Program-made: the position numbers and the translations under genes
In this document: positions 49,238 through 58,290 of the stretch, in pieces
How the letters are laid out: each line of letters begins with the position of its first letter
Position numbering within the stretch: the stretch's first letter is position 1
Notes under the pieces: generated by a model
Databases searched by the model: none
What the model was told of the DNA's origin: nothing
The model's input: the letters and a program-made list of their open reading frames with translations, nothing else
Origin: Methylothermaceae bacterium
GTDB taxonomy: Bacteria; Pseudomonadota; Gammaproteobacteria; Methylococcales; Methylothermaceae
NCBI GenBank assembly: GCA_026981855.1
Contig: JALSIB010000037.1
Coordinates: 62,001 to 126,000 of the forward strand
Length of the DNA: 64,000 nucleotides
Direction: 5' to 3'

Positions 49238-51766
49238 TCAACCCACCTGGTCCAGGGGCGTCAGCTTCCAGATATCCCGATTGTATTCGCCAATGGTGCG
49301 ATCCGTCGAAAAACGCCCGCTGGCGGCGGTATTCAGGATACTCGAACGCAGCCACCGCTTGCGGTCCAGATAAGCCTCCGCCGCCCGCTTTTGCGCCTCG
49401 ACGTAACTGCGAAAATCAGCCGCGGTCAGCCAAGGATCGTGAGGGTTTCTGATCGAGCCGATCACATCGTCGAATATGCCGGGCTCGAAACGATTGAAAT
49501 GCCCCCCTTCGAGCAATTCCATCACCCGACAAAGATCTTCGTCGGCGGCGATGATCGCTGAAGGATCATAGCCATGGCGGGTCTGTTCCACTTGCTCTGC
49601 GGTCAAACCGAAGAGGAAGAAATGCTCCTCGCCCACTTCCTCCAGGATCTCGATGTTGGCGCCATCCAGGGTGCCTATGGTCAGCGCCCCGTTCATCATG
49701 AACTTCATGTTGCCGGTACCGGAAGCCTCCTTGCCGGCGGTGGAGATCTGCTCCGACAGATCTGCCCCGGCGCAAATGATTTCCATCGCCGAAACCCGGT
49801 AGTTGGGCAAAAAGGCCACCCGCAGCAGACCTTCGGTCTGCGGGTCGTTGTTGATCACATCGGCCACATTGTTGATCAACTTGATGATCTTCTTGGCCAT
49901 GAAATACCCCGGGGCCGCCTTGCCGCCGATGATGACGCCCCTGGGAGCCCAATTGCCGGTCTGCCCCCGCTTGATCCGGTCATAAAGATGAATCACGTGC
50001 AGGATGTTCAAAAGCTGCCGCTTGTATTCGTGAATCCGCTTCACCTGGACATCCAGCATGAAGCCGGCCGGGATCTCGACATCCGTTTCTGCGGCAACGA
50101 AATCGATCAATCGCTGCTTGTTGTGCTCGCGGACTTGCTGCCAGCGTTGCTGAAACTTCGCCTTGCCGGCATAAGAAGCCAGCTCCCGCAACTGCCCCAG
50201 GTCCGTCACCCAGCCATCGCCGATGGTATCGGTGATCAGGGCGCTCAAACCGGGGTTGCTCCACGCCAGCCAGCGGCGCGGCGTGATGCCGTTGGTCTTG
50301 TTGTTGAATTTGTGCGGCCACAGCTCGTAGAAGTCCCGGAACAACCCTTCACTGAGCAGCCTGGAATGCAGCGCCGCCACCCCGTTGACCGAGAAACTGC
50401 CGACGATGGCCAGATAAGCCATCCGCACCTGCTTTTCGTGCCCTTCCTCGATCAACGACATCCTGGCCAGCCTGTCCAGATCTCCCGGCCAACGTTTGTC
50501 CACCTCGGCCAGAAAGCGGGCGTTGATCTCGTAGATGATTTCCAGAATCCTCGGCAACAGTTGCTGGAACAGGCGCACCGGCCATTTTTCCAGCGCCTCC
50601 GGCAGCAAGGTGTGGTTGGTATAGGCCATGGTGCGGGAAGTAATGTCCCAGGCCCGATCCCAATCCAGACCGTGCTCGTCCATCAACAGACGCATCAGCT
50701 CGGCGACAGCGATACTGGGGTGGGTGTCGTTGAGCTGAAAACAGTTTTTTTCCGCGAACTGACTGAAATCTTCTCCGTGTATCCACCCCCAGCGGCGCAG
50801 AACATCCTGGAGGCTGGCGGAAGCCAGGAAATATTGTTGGCGCAACCGCAGTTCCTTGCCGTTTTCACTGGCATCGTTGGGATACAGAACGAGGGAAATC
50901 TGCTCCGCCGTGTTCTTGGCCGCCACCGCCTCCGGATAATCGCCGGCGTTGAATTCCTCCAGATTGAATTCGTCGGTGGCCATGGCCTTCCACAACCTCA
51001 GGGTATTGACGACATCGTTCCGATAACCTGGAATGGGAACGTCGAAAGGCACCGCCAGGATATCCTGGGTATCGACCCAACGAACCCGTTTCGTCCCCGC
51101 CGCGTCCGTGACGGCTTCGGTGCGACCGCCGAAACGCACTCTCACCGTCAGCTCGGGCCGCTCCAACTCCCACACGTTACCGTTTCGCAACCAGTGATCC
51201 GGTTCCTCCACCTGATAGCCGTTGTCGATGAGCTGACGGAACATGCCATATTCATAACGCAGACCATACCCCATCACCGGCAGCTGCAAAGTGGCGCAAC
51301 TGTCCAGAAAGCAGGCCGCCAGACGTCCCAACCCCCCATTGCCGAGTCCCGCGTCGGGTTCGATCTGGATCAGCTCTTCCATTTCGATGCCGATATCAAA
51401 CAAGGCCTTGTTCGCCGCATCGGTCAACCCCAGATTGAGCATGGCATTGCCGAGCGTGCGGCCAAGCAAAAATTCCATCGACAGGTAATAAGCCTGCTTG
51501 CATTGGGATTGACTGCAGACATGACGGGTGTCCCGCCACCGTTCCATCAGCCGATCGCGTATCGCAAGGCCCAAAGCGGTATAGGCGTAGTGGGCGGAGC
51601 GACAGTCCCGGTCCCGTCCCAGGGTATAGTTGAAATGATGCTTATAATCCTTCTTGATGTCCCCGGGTTTCATTCCCAAGGGGGGCAGATCGGTGATACA
51701 GGGAGAGGGAGTGCTTTTGATCAGGGGTTGGACTGGCATAGATTTTTCACATATAAAAACATTCAT
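49238..51766 (-). CDS. glgP: Glycogen / starch / maltodextrin phosphorylase
   Basis: An 842-residue PLP-dependent glycosyltransferase family 35 enzyme that releases glucose-1-phosphate from alpha-glucans. The early motif SMEFLLGRTLGNAMLNLGL, GNGGLGRLAACFLDS, and the C-terminal PLP region EASGTGNMKFMMNGALTIG are present. Start at 51766 or at the ATG at 51739. No glycogen synthase, branching or debranching gene is near, so it stands alone here. Confidence 0.96.
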   Translation of the reverse strand: MNVFICEKSMPVQPLIKSTPSPCITDLPPLGMKPGDIKKDYKHHFNYTLGRDRDCRSAHYAYTALGLAIRDRLMERWRDTRHVCSQSQCKQAYYLSMEFLLGRTLGNAMLNLGLTDAANKALFDIGIEMEELIQIEPDAGLGNGGLGRLAACFLDSCATLQLPVMGYGLRYEYGMFRQLIDNGYQVEEPDHWLRNGNVWELERPELTVRVRFGGRTEAVTDAAGTKRVRWVDTQDILAVPFDVPIPGYRNDVVNTLRLWKAMATDEFNLEEFNAGDYPEAVAAKNTAEQISLVLYPNDASENGKELRLRQQYFLASASLQDVLRRWGWIHGEDFSQFAEKNCFQLNDTHPSIAVAELMRLLMDEHGLDWDRAWDITSRTMAYTNHTLLPEALEKWPVRLFQQLLPRILEIIYEINARFLAEVDKRWPGDLDRLARMSLIEEGHEKQVRMAYLAIVGSFSVNGVAALHSRLLSEGLFRDFYELWPHKFNNKTNGITPRRWLAWSNPGLSALITDTIGDGWVTDLGQLRELASYAGKAKFQQRWQQVREHNKQRLIDFVAAETDVEIPAGFMLDVQVKRIHEYKRQLLNILHVIHLYDRIKRGQTGNWAPRGVIIGGKAAPGYFMAKKIIKLINNVADVINNDPQTEGLLRVAFLPNYRVSAMEIICAGADLSEQISTAGKEASGTGNMKFMMNGALTIGTLDGANIEILEEVGEEHFFLFGLTAEQVEQTRHGYDPSAIIAADEDLCRVMELLEGGHFNRFEPGIFDDVIGSIRNPHDPWLTAADFRSYVEAQKRAAEAYLDRKRWLRSSILNTAASGRFSTDRTIGEYNRDIWKLTPLDQVG

Positions 51767-51828
51767 TTTAAGCTTGACGCAGGCGTTCTGCCAAGAATTG
51801 GGTTACAAAAATAATCCATTCACCACCC

Positions 51829-51857
51829 TTGACAATGACCGGAGCCTTACGTAAATT
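51829..51857 (+). promoter_or_regulatory. Sigma-70 promoter of the tRNA pair
   Basis: A perfect TTGACA at 51829-51834, a 17-base spacer and TAAATT at 51852-51857. The predicted start is about 15 bases before tRNA-Arg. Confidence 0.75.
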
Positions 51858-51878
51858 ATCACGCTCTTTGATGAGCAA

Positions 51879-51955
51879 GCGCCCGTAGCTCAGCTGGATA
51901 GAGTACCTGGCTACGAACCAGGTGGTCGGAGGTTCGAATCCTTCCGGGCGCGCCA
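51879..51955 (+). tRNA. tRNA-Arg (anticodon ACG)
   Basis: A 77-base cloverleaf with encoded CCA: acceptor GCGCCCG/CGGGCGC, D arm with GCTCAGCTGGATAGAGT, anticodon stem CCTGG/CCAGG around CTACGAA (ACG at 51913-51915), T arm GGTTCGAATCC. The A at position 34 is normally edited to inosine to read CGU, CGC and CGA. Confidence 0.97.
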
Positions 51956-51972
51956 GTAAAAACAGGTTCCAC

Positions 51973-52048
<76 letters not shown>

Positions 52049-52057
52049 ATAAAAGGG

Positions 52058-52094
52058 AAAGGCTTAACCTTTACAGGTTAAGCCTTTTCTTTTG
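52058..52094 (+). terminator. Rho-independent terminator of the tRNA operon
   Basis: A perfect 12-base stem (AAAGGCTTAACC, 52058-52069, with GGTTAAGCCTTT, 52076-52087) around TTTACA, followed by TCTTTTG. Confidence 0.9.
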
Positions 52095-52140
52095 TCTCCG
52101 TGGCTTACCCCCGCCGGGGGCTGCAAAAGCGCCTGTCGGC

Positions 52141-52977
52141 TTAACGTCTGCCCGAGCTTCTTTCCTGCTGGATTTTTCTCACTGGAAGGTATTCGACAGT
52201 GGGCATACGGCGTACCGGCTGGGGATAGAGATTCATCAACTGGAGGAATTCCTCCGGCATGTCGGTGGAAACGGGCAGTCCCATGCGCTTGGCTTCATCG
52301 GCGGTAATGGGATAGTCGTGAGTCCAGGTGCCGGTGGAGAGCAGTTCCGCCAGCTCTTCCGCCTTGTCCCTGGAAAACCTGGGCTGCAGCAACTCAAGCA
52401 CCGCGTCCCGAACCTGGCGAATGGCTTTTTTCGACTGGTCGGCCAGGATCAAAGTCTGATCGTCCACGTTGTTGACGTCCTTTTGGGAAACCGCTTCCAG
52501 AATCGAGGCGGCGGCGTATTGCCCCAATTGCGGATCCACCGGCCCCAGAACCGCGTGTTCACAGAGAACGATCTCATCTGCCGCCAGCGCGATCAGGGTT
52601 CCACCGGACATGGCGTAGTGGGGCACGATGACCCGCACCCTGCCTTTGTGCCTGGAAATGGCTCTGGCGATCTGGAGCGCGGCCAACACCAGACCGCCCG
52701 GTGTATGCAGAACCAGATCGATGGGCACTTCGGGGTCGGTCAGGTGAATGGCACGAATGACCTCCTCGGAATCGTTCACGTCGATGTATCGCACGACGGG
52801 AAATCCCAGCAGATTCATCGACTCTTGACGATGCACCATGAGGATCACCCGACTGCCACGCCGGGCTTCGATGCGGGAAATCAAACGGGTTCGGCTCGCT
52901 TCGATCATTCGCTGCTGCAAGACCGGCTGCAGCGCGGAGAACAGGAAAAACAACCAAAACAGGGTAGAAAAATCCAT
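52141..52977 (-). CDS. SDH family Clp-fold membrane serine protease
   Basis: A 278-residue protein with one N-terminal membrane helix (LFWLFFLFSALQPVLQQ) and a ClpP/crotonase-fold domain. The GGLVLAALQIARAI segment follows DLVLHTPGG, and the presumed nucleophile Ser is in HYAMSGGTLIALAADEIVL. This family is related to SppA and NfeD-type proteases. The ATG at 52977 has GAGG upstream. It follows the rhomboid gene after 22 bases on the same strand, suggesting a two-protease unit. Confidence 0.85.
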   Translation of the reverse strand: MDFSTLFWLFFLFSALQPVLQQRMIEASRTRLISRIEARRGSRVILMVHRQESMNLLGFPVVRYIDVNDSEEVIRAIHLTDPEVPIDLVLHTPGGLVLAALQIARAISRHKGRVRVIVPHYAMSGGTLIALAADEIVLCEHAVLGPVDPQLGQYAAASILEAVSQKDVNNVDDQTLILADQSKKAIRQVRDAVLELLQPRFSRDKAEELAELLSTGTWTHDYPITADEAKRMGLPVSTDMPEEFLQLMNLYPQPVRRMPTVEYLPVRKIQQERSSGRR

Positions 52978-52999
52978 AATGAAACCTCGGTTATGATTC

Positions 53000-53770
53000 T
53001 CAGTCTTGAATCGTCCGGCTCTGGCCGGGATGACCCAGATCGGCATCCCACGCCTGCTCATAGGTCATTTCGTCACGGAAATGCACCCCTTTGCGCTCCG
53101 GATCGAGAAACAGCCGGCATAAAGCCAGTCCGGCCACAAAGCCGCCGATGTGGGCCCACCAGGCCACGCCTCCCACCGCTCCGGCCACCGTCAACGAAGC
53201 CACACCGGACATCAGTTGAGAACCGAACCAGACGACGATGAAAACGGCGGCCGGCACCGCAACGAACAGCGGATAGAAAAACAAGGGAACCAAGGTGATG
53301 ATGTGCGCCCGGGGATAGAGGAGCAGATAGGCACCCAATACCCCGGATATCGCCCCGGAAGCGCCGACAGTGGGCACAGTGGAGTGCATATTGGTGGCCC
53401 AGTGCACTCCCCCCGCGAGAATCCCGCACAGCAGATAGAAAACCAGGAAACGCCACGGCCCCATCCGGTCCTCGACGTTATCCCCGAATATCCACAGGCT
53501 CCACATGTTACTGATGATGTGCATCCATCCGCCATGGAGAAACATGGAAGTCAGGAAGGGCCAGTAATTATCGACCGGAAGTCCAAGCCACATGGCCCAA
53601 TCCGGATGGGTATAGCGGGCGGGAACGATGCCGAACCAATAAAACACCGCCTTCAATTGTTCAGGAGGCAAGGCCCTTTCGAAAAAGAAAACCAGAACGT
53701 TGACCCCAATGATTCCCCATGTCATCAATGGCGGTGAACGGCTGGGAATGGTGTCTCGTATGGGTAACAT
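53000..53770 (-). CDS. Rhomboid-family intramembrane serine protease
   Basis: A 256-residue rhomboid. Helix 1 is MTWGIIGVNVLVFFFE; the loop contains HGGWMHIISNMWSLWIFGDNVED with the conserved His and Asn. The catalytic Ser lies in VGASGAISGVLGAYLLLYP and the catalytic His in WWAHIGGFVAGL. The C-terminus is a charged cytoplasmic tail. The ATG at 53770 is preferred (MLPIRDTIPSRSPPLMTW). Expected to cleave single-pass membrane proteins; substrates unknown. Confidence 0.92.
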   Translation of the reverse strand: MLPIRDTIPSRSPPLMTWGIIGVNVLVFFFERALPPEQLKAVFYWFGIVPARYTHPDWAMWLGLPVDNYWPFLTSMFLHGGWMHIISNMWSLWIFGDNVEDRMGPWRFLVFYLLCGILAGGVHWATNMHSTVPTVGASGAISGVLGAYLLLYPRAHIITLVPLFFYPLFVAVPAAVFIVVWFGSQLMSGVASLTVAGAVGGVAWWAHIGGFVAGLALCRLFLDPERKGVHFRDEMTYEQAWDADLGHPGQSRTIQD

Positions 53771-53937
53771 GCTCGGGCTCCTGTTGTTGTTTTTGCGCGG
53801 TCTTCCAACCAACTCCCCCCGATTCTACAAGCCGGGCGGCGGAATTGCGATGATTGCTCACCCCAGAGTCATACATGCCGGCCCACGGACAGGGGGGAGC
53901 GCACCCCAACCCCCTTTTGTCTTAAAATGATTTCGTC

Positions 53938-55305
53938 ATGCAGACTGGATTCGGGATGTCCAAGTATCGTACCGCACCGCTGGCCTCCTCTCGAATGCCT
54001 CCCGGCATTCCCTACATCGTCGCCAACGAGGCGGCGGAACGCTTCAGCTATTACGGGATGCGGGCGATTCTGGTGGTTTTCATGACCCAGTATCTCACCG
54101 ATTCCATGGGACACCCCGATACCATGGGGACAGAGGAGGCGAAAGGCTGGTTCCACCTCTTCGTGTCGGCGGTCTATCTGACGCCGATACTGGGCGCGCT
54201 GATCTCGGACGGCTGGCTGGGAAAGTACCGCACCATCCTCCTCCTCTCACTGGTGTACTGCCTGGGGCATTTCGCGCTGGCCCTGGATTCGACCCGCACC
54301 GGGCTGCTCATGGGCCAGTCGTTGATCGCACTGGGCGCCGGCGGCATCAAACCGTGCGTCTCCAGCCATCTGGGGGATCAATTCGGGGCCAGCAACCGGC
54401 ACCTCCTTACCCACGCCTTCGGTTGGTTCTACTTCGCCATCAATCTGGGCGCTTTCGGCGCAATGCTCGTCACCCCCTACCTGCTTCATCACCATGGCCC
54501 TTCCATGGCTTTCGCCCTGCCCGGTATGCTGATGGCGCTGGCCACCTTCGTTTTCTGGACCGGGCGCCACCGCTACGCCCACATTCCTCCCGGCGGCAGA
54601 CGCTTCATCCGGCAGGCATTGGGCCGGGAGGGCCTGGCGGTATTGGGAAAACTGGCCCTCATCTACCTGTTCGTCGCCATGTTCTGGGCGCTGTTCGACC
54701 AAACCGGCTCTTCCTGGGTGTTGCAGGCCCAACACATGGAAAGAAGATGGCTGGGCCATGAAATTCTGCCATCGCAAATCCAGGCGGCCAACCCGCTGCT
54801 CATCATGATCCTGGTCCCTTTGTTTTCCTACGTGGTCTACCCGAAACTGGAACGGTTCGTGCGGGTCACCCCGCTTGGCAAGATGGCGGCGGGCATGTTC
54901 ATCACCGTGCTGGCCTTTGCCCTCAGCAGCTGGCTGCAGATGCGCATCGACGCCGGCGGCACGCCACACATCACCTGGCAGCTGGCCGCCTATCTCCTGC
55001 TGACCTGCGCCGAGGTCATGGTGTCGATCACCTGCCTGGAATTTTCCTACACCCAGGCCCCCAATACCATGAAGTCCTTCATCATGGCGTTTTTCATGAT
55101 GTCGGTGGCGGCCGGCAACCTGTTCACCAGCGCCGTCAATTTCTTCATCCAGAATCCCGACGGCAGCAGCAAGCTGGAAGGCGCGGCTTATTTCTGGTTC
55201 TTCACCGCGGTCATGCTGCTGACCGCTTTCCTGTTCCTGCTGGTCGCCCGTTACTATAAGGGGAAAACCCATATCCAGGTGGAAATGCCGCTCGAACGCC
55301 TATGA
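53938..55305 (+). CDS. POT family proton-coupled oligopeptide transporter
   Basis: A 455-residue MFS transporter of the PTR2/POT group, with about 12 membrane helices. The ExxERFxYYG proton/peptide motif is present (ANEAAERFSYYGMRAIL), followed by GAxISDxxLGKYRTI-type and the INLGAFGAML stretch. It imports di- and tripeptides or related solutes. The ATG at 53938 or at 53956 may be the start. Its stop overlaps the next ATG as ATGA. A 167-base divergent region to the rhomboid gene holds nothing recognisable. Confidence 0.92.
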   Translation: MQTGFGMSKYRTAPLASSRMPPGIPYIVANEAAERFSYYGMRAILVVFMTQYLTDSMGHPDTMGTEEAKGWFHLFVSAVYLTPILGALISDGWLGKYRTILLLSLVYCLGHFALALDSTRTGLLMGQSLIALGAGGIKPCVSSHLGDQFGASNRHLLTHAFGWFYFAINLGAFGAMLVTPYLLHHHGPSMAFALPGMLMALATFVFWTGRHRYAHIPPGGRRFIRQALGREGLAVLGKLALIYLFVAMFWALFDQTGSSWVLQAQHMERRWLGHEILPSQIQAANPLLIMILVPLFSYVVYPKLERFVRVTPLGKMAAGMFITVLAFALSSWLQMRIDAGGTPHITWQLAAYLLLTCAEVMVSITCLEFSYTQAPNTMKSFIMAFFMMSVAAGNLFTSAVNFFIQNPDGSSKLEGAAYFWFFTAVMLLTAFLFLLVARYYKGKTHIQVEMPLERL

Positions 55306-55793
55306 TTTTGCCCAAACCCGCCCCCGGCAACGACTTTCTCAGCCGCCATGTCGAATTGTTGTGTTTCAGCTTTCGCCACTGGACGGGCGAGGCGCTGGTA
55401 CCCCAGGACCTCCCCCCTGCCGAGGCGGCCCGATGGCTCTATCATGCGCCATTCGCCCTCCTCTCCCACGACACCCGGGCCGACCCGGTGTTCAACTACG
55501 CCAACCTCTGCGCCCAAGACCTGTTCGAAATGGACTGGGCCACCTTCACCCGCCTACCCTCCCGCCTGTCGGCGGAAGCGCCGGTGCGCGAGAAGCGTCA
55601 AAGGTTGTTGGAAACCGTAGCGCGCCAGGGATATATCGATGACTACCGGGGAATCCGCATCAGCCAAAGTGGACGCCGGTTCAAAATAGAAGGGGCCCGG
55701 ATCTGGAACGTCATCGATCAATCCGGCCGTTTGCTCGGTCAGGCCGCCAAACTCGATCGCTGGACATTCCTCGGCGACAAGCAAACTCCTTGA
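55302..55793 (+). CDS. MEKHLA-domain (PAS-like) protein
   Basis: A 163-residue protein matching the MEKHLA domain, a PAS-like module (HVELLCFSFRHWTG, WLYHAPFALLSHD, FNYANLCAQDLFEMDW, and a C-terminal GRRFKIEGARIWNVID). It is coupled to the POT transporter by a 4-base overlap. Ligand and partner are unknown. The last 83 bases overlap the convergent DUF523 gene. Confidence 0.85.
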   Translation: MILPKPAPGNDFLSRHVELLCFSFRHWTGEALVPQDLPPAEAARWLYHAPFALLSHDTRADPVFNYANLCAQDLFEMDWATFTRLPSRLSAEAPVREKRQRLLETVARQGYIDDYRGIRISQSGRRFKIEGARIWNVIDQSGRLLGQAAKLDRWTFLGDKQTP

Positions 55794-56292
55794 CCGCCGA
55801 AACGAACGCCCGCCAGCCATCCTCATCGTCCAGAACCTTTTCCTCGATCACCGGCAACCCCGGAAGGCGGTTCAGCAACCCATGGACGAACCGTCCTTGA
55901 ACCTTCCGGGGCAATGCCCGGCCCATGGGGTCGCGCAAAGCGACGGCCAAACCGCAACTGGGTGACCGGCTCTTGCAGATCATGCCACAAAGCCGCGGCT
56001 CCCGGGTCGCCACCTGCATCGCATAGCGCGCCAGCGGATCGGTCACATCCCTCTCCCGATCCTCGAGGCCCTTGACCCTCACGCCTTCGGCGCCAATCAT
56101 CAATGCCAGGGGCGCCCTGGGAACCCCCAGCCCGATGGCCACCTCCGGACAGATCTCCACAGCCGACAGCGAGGCTGCCTGCAACAATTCCACCAGCCGC
56201 AGATGACGTTTGTCCTTGCCGTCGTAGCGGACTTTCCGGCCCAGCAGGCAAGCGCTGACGGCGACGGGGATTTTCTGATGAGGGGTGCTCAT
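55711..56292 (-). CDS. DUF523 (YbbK-like) protein
   Basis: A 193-residue protein of the DUF523 family: VSACLLGRKVRYDG at the start, EICPEVAIGLGVPRAP and CGMICKSRSPSCG with its cysteine cluster. The conserved cysteines suggest metal or redox function, but no activity is established. The C-terminal 27 residues overlap the MEKHLA gene on the other strand. Confidence 0.88.
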   Translation of the reverse strand: MSTPHQKIPVAVSACLLGRKVRYDGKDKRHLRLVELLQAASLSAVEICPEVAIGLGVPRAPLALMIGAEGVRVKGLEDRERDVTDPLARYAMQVATREPRLCGMICKSRSPSCGLAVALRDPMGRALPRKVQGRFVHGLLNRLPGLPVIEEKVLDDEDGWRAFVSAVKEFACRRGMSSDRVWRPDRANGRIDR

Positions 56293-56376
56293 GGTTTCGA
56301 TCCCGTAGAGAAAGCACCGAACCGGTGCACTTCCTTTACAATACTCCCCAATCGAATCATTTCAAGAGGAAAAACC

Positions 56377-56838
56377 ATGCAGTATGTCGATATTTCCCTG
56401 ACCATCTTTCAGGCGGCCGTCATCATCTCCCTGCTTTTTCTGGCCGTGGGCATGGCGAAACCAGGCTGGCTCCTTTTTTGGGTCGAAAAGCCCAAACGGA
56501 TCTACCTGTTCATTCCGGGGATACTCTTGTTCATCGGCTGTTACTTCGCCTTCAGCATGAAAACAGGCACCCCCATGCCCATCGCCGCCATCCATGCGAT
56601 GATCCTGGCCGATGCGCTGTTTTTGATCATTGGCATGATCAATCCCGCCTGGGTCTTCGGCAGCGAAAAACCGGACCGGCTCTGGGTATCGATCATTGCC
56701 GTACTCCTTTTCATGGGGCTGATGACCCTGCAGGGCATGTATTACGGCCCCAAAAACAAGCGTCAGGCATCCCCGACAGGTTCCTTGCGGCAGCAGTCCA
56801 TGCCCGCCCCCACACCTGAACCGGAAGCCACGAAATGA
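56377..56838 (+). CDS. Unknown four-helix membrane protein
   Basis: A 153-residue protein with four hydrophobic segments (about 6-28, 43-60, 66-86, 96-114) joined by short loops, each half ending in a similar charged phrase (WVEKPKR, GSEKPDR), suggesting a two-helix duplication. The C-terminal 35 residues are polar. AAGAGGA precedes the ATG. The stop overlaps the next gene's ATG as ATGA. No family recognised. Confidence 0.75.
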   Translation: MQYVDISLTIFQAAVIISLLFLAVGMAKPGWLLFWVEKPKRIYLFIPGILLFIGCYFAFSMKTGTPMPIAAIHAMILADALFLIIGMINPAWVFGSEKPDRLWVSIIAVLLFMGLMTLQGMYYGPKNKRQASPTGSLRQQSMPAPTPEPEATK

Positions 56839-57374
56839 CCTTCCGCCCGCTGCCCCTCCTCATTTTGGCATTGGGGCTGAATGCCTGCTCCCTCGATCCA
56901 GTATTCGCCCCGGCGCCAACACCCCGATATCCTGCCACGACGGTACCACCGGTTCAGGCCACCCGCCCCCAGCCCCCGCCAACGCCCCCTTCTCCTGCCA
57001 GGCCCATGCCGGAAACCGAAACCTCACCCCGGCCAGCCCGGCCAAAACCGCCCTCCCCCGCGGTGGTCGCCCTGATGCAACAAGCAGAGCGCGACCGGGC
57101 CCGTGGCGATCTGGAACGCGCTGCTTCGAAACTGGAAAGGGGACTGAGGATTCAACCCCGCAACGCCGGACTTTGGTACCAACTGGCCAAAATCCGGCTT
57201 CAGCAGGAACAGCCAGGACTGGCGGAAGAACTGGCCAAAAAATCCCTGAGCCTCGCGGCCGGTCAAACAGACCTGATCCGGCGCAACTGGGGGTTGATCG
57301 CCAGAGCCAGACATCAGCGCGGAGATGTGGGCGGCGCCAGGGAAGCAAAGCGCCGGGCGGCCTCTCTTCATTGA
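56835..57374 (+). CDS. Proline-rich lipoprotein with TPR-like repeats
   Basis: A 179-residue protein with a lipoprotein signal (LILALGLNAC, lipid Cys at about 18). A proline-rich stretch to about 75 is followed by TPR-type helices (RARGDLERAASKLERGLRIQPRN, GLWYQLAKIRLQQEQPGLAEE). It probably sits in the outer membrane as a scaffold; targets unknown. It overlaps the previous gene by 4 bases and the convergent RibD-like gene's end by 7. Confidence 0.82.
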   Translation: MTFRPLPLLILALGLNACSLDPVFAPAPTPRYPATTVPPVQATRPQPPPTPPSPARPMPETETSPRPARPKPPSPAVVALMQQAERDRARGDLERAASKLERGLRIQPRNAGLWYQLAKIRLQQEQPGLAEELAKKSLSLAAGQTDLIRRNWGLIARARHQRGDVGGAREAKRRAASLH

Positions 57375-58198
57375 ATATCGAAGCGGGAAAACCATTGCCC
57401 CGCGCCGCCGGGTCCCGCCGGGTCGAAGTAGAGGGAACGCAGACAAAGATGACCGGCCGGCCCCAGCTCGGGGCCTGGCACCATGGTACGGAACGCCTCC
57501 CCGCCCATCAGCTGATGGGTCGTGGTTTGATACAAGCGATCGAGCAGGCCGGCGCGCACCACGGTGTCCAGCATGGAGGGCCCGGCGATCAGATAGATGC
57601 TGCGATAGCCCAGCTCACCCAGGATGGGAATCAATTTTCGCCCTTCCACCATCTGTCCTTTGCCGGCGAAAATCACTGGATACCCCTCCTTGCGCCACGC
57701 CTCCACCCTAACGGGATCGGCACCCTCTCCGGTGAAAATATAGACGGGCTGCCGATGCTCGCGAACCGAATCGGGGATGATGAAATCAAGACTGGCGCTG
57801 GCGATGGCAAGCGCCGGCTGCGGGGGCAATCCCTGCTCCCTGCGCCAGGCCACCAGGTCGGCTCCAGCCGGGTGGGCACCGATTTGCAGGATGTTTCCCA
57901 GCACACCTTCCGCCAGGGCGCGCAAATACCCCCCGTGGGTGATCAAACAATCCGCCTGGGCTTCCAGCTCGAGAAACAAACGAAAATCCGCCGGCGTGGT
58001 CAGGCTCTTCGGCAGGTAGGGCCTGCCCGTATGAACGTCTTCCAGGGCGATCCGGCCGTCTAGGCTGGCGAGAAAATTGGCATAGACGAAAGGCCGTCCC
58101 GCTTCCCCCAGACAGTGTAACCGATGTTCGAGATACAACCCTTTCAGGGACACTTCGGAATGCGGGGGAGGATAGAGACGAAAAATTTGTTTTTGCAT
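57368..58198 (-). CDS. RibD C-terminal-domain (dihydrofolate-reductase-like) reductase
   Basis: A 276-residue protein with the RibD_C/DHFR fold: a start like the family (FVYANFLASLDGRIAL), a mid NADPH-binding region and IYLIAGPSMLDTVVRAGLLDRL near residue 215. It lacks the RibD deaminase domain. It is divergent from the two H4MPT dehydrogenases. Bacterial tetrahydromethanopterin synthesis needs a dihydromethanopterin reductase, so a pterin reductase role is one candidate (inference). A riboflavin pyrimidine reductase is the other. The ATG at 58198 is preferred. Confidence 0.75.
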   Translation of the reverse strand: MQKQIFRLYPPPHSEVSLKGLYLEHRLHCLGEAGRPFVYANFLASLDGRIALEDVHTGRPYLPKSLTTPADFRLFLELEAQADCLITHGGYLRALAEGVLGNILQIGAHPAGADLVAWRREQGLPPQPALAIASASLDFIIPDSVREHRQPVYIFTGEGADPVRVEAWRKEGYPVIFAGKGQMVEGRKLIPILGELGYRSIYLIAGPSMLDTVVRAGLLDRLYQTTTHQLMGGEAFRTMVPGPELGPAGHLCLRSLYFDPAGPGGAGQWFSRFDIQ

Positions 58199-58290
58199 AC
58201 GCGCCAAGTGATAATTTAGGGTTTATGCTAGTCTCAAGCCGGAAGTAAGCCCGTCAACTAAGCAATCATAAAAATAACAAGGGATTCTCC

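Noticed and set aside
52103-52140. Possible third, degenerate copy of the repeat (CTTACCCCC.. and CGCCTGTCGGCTT)
   Set aside because: Only about 13 bases match the tail of copy B and the arms are absent; too short to call.
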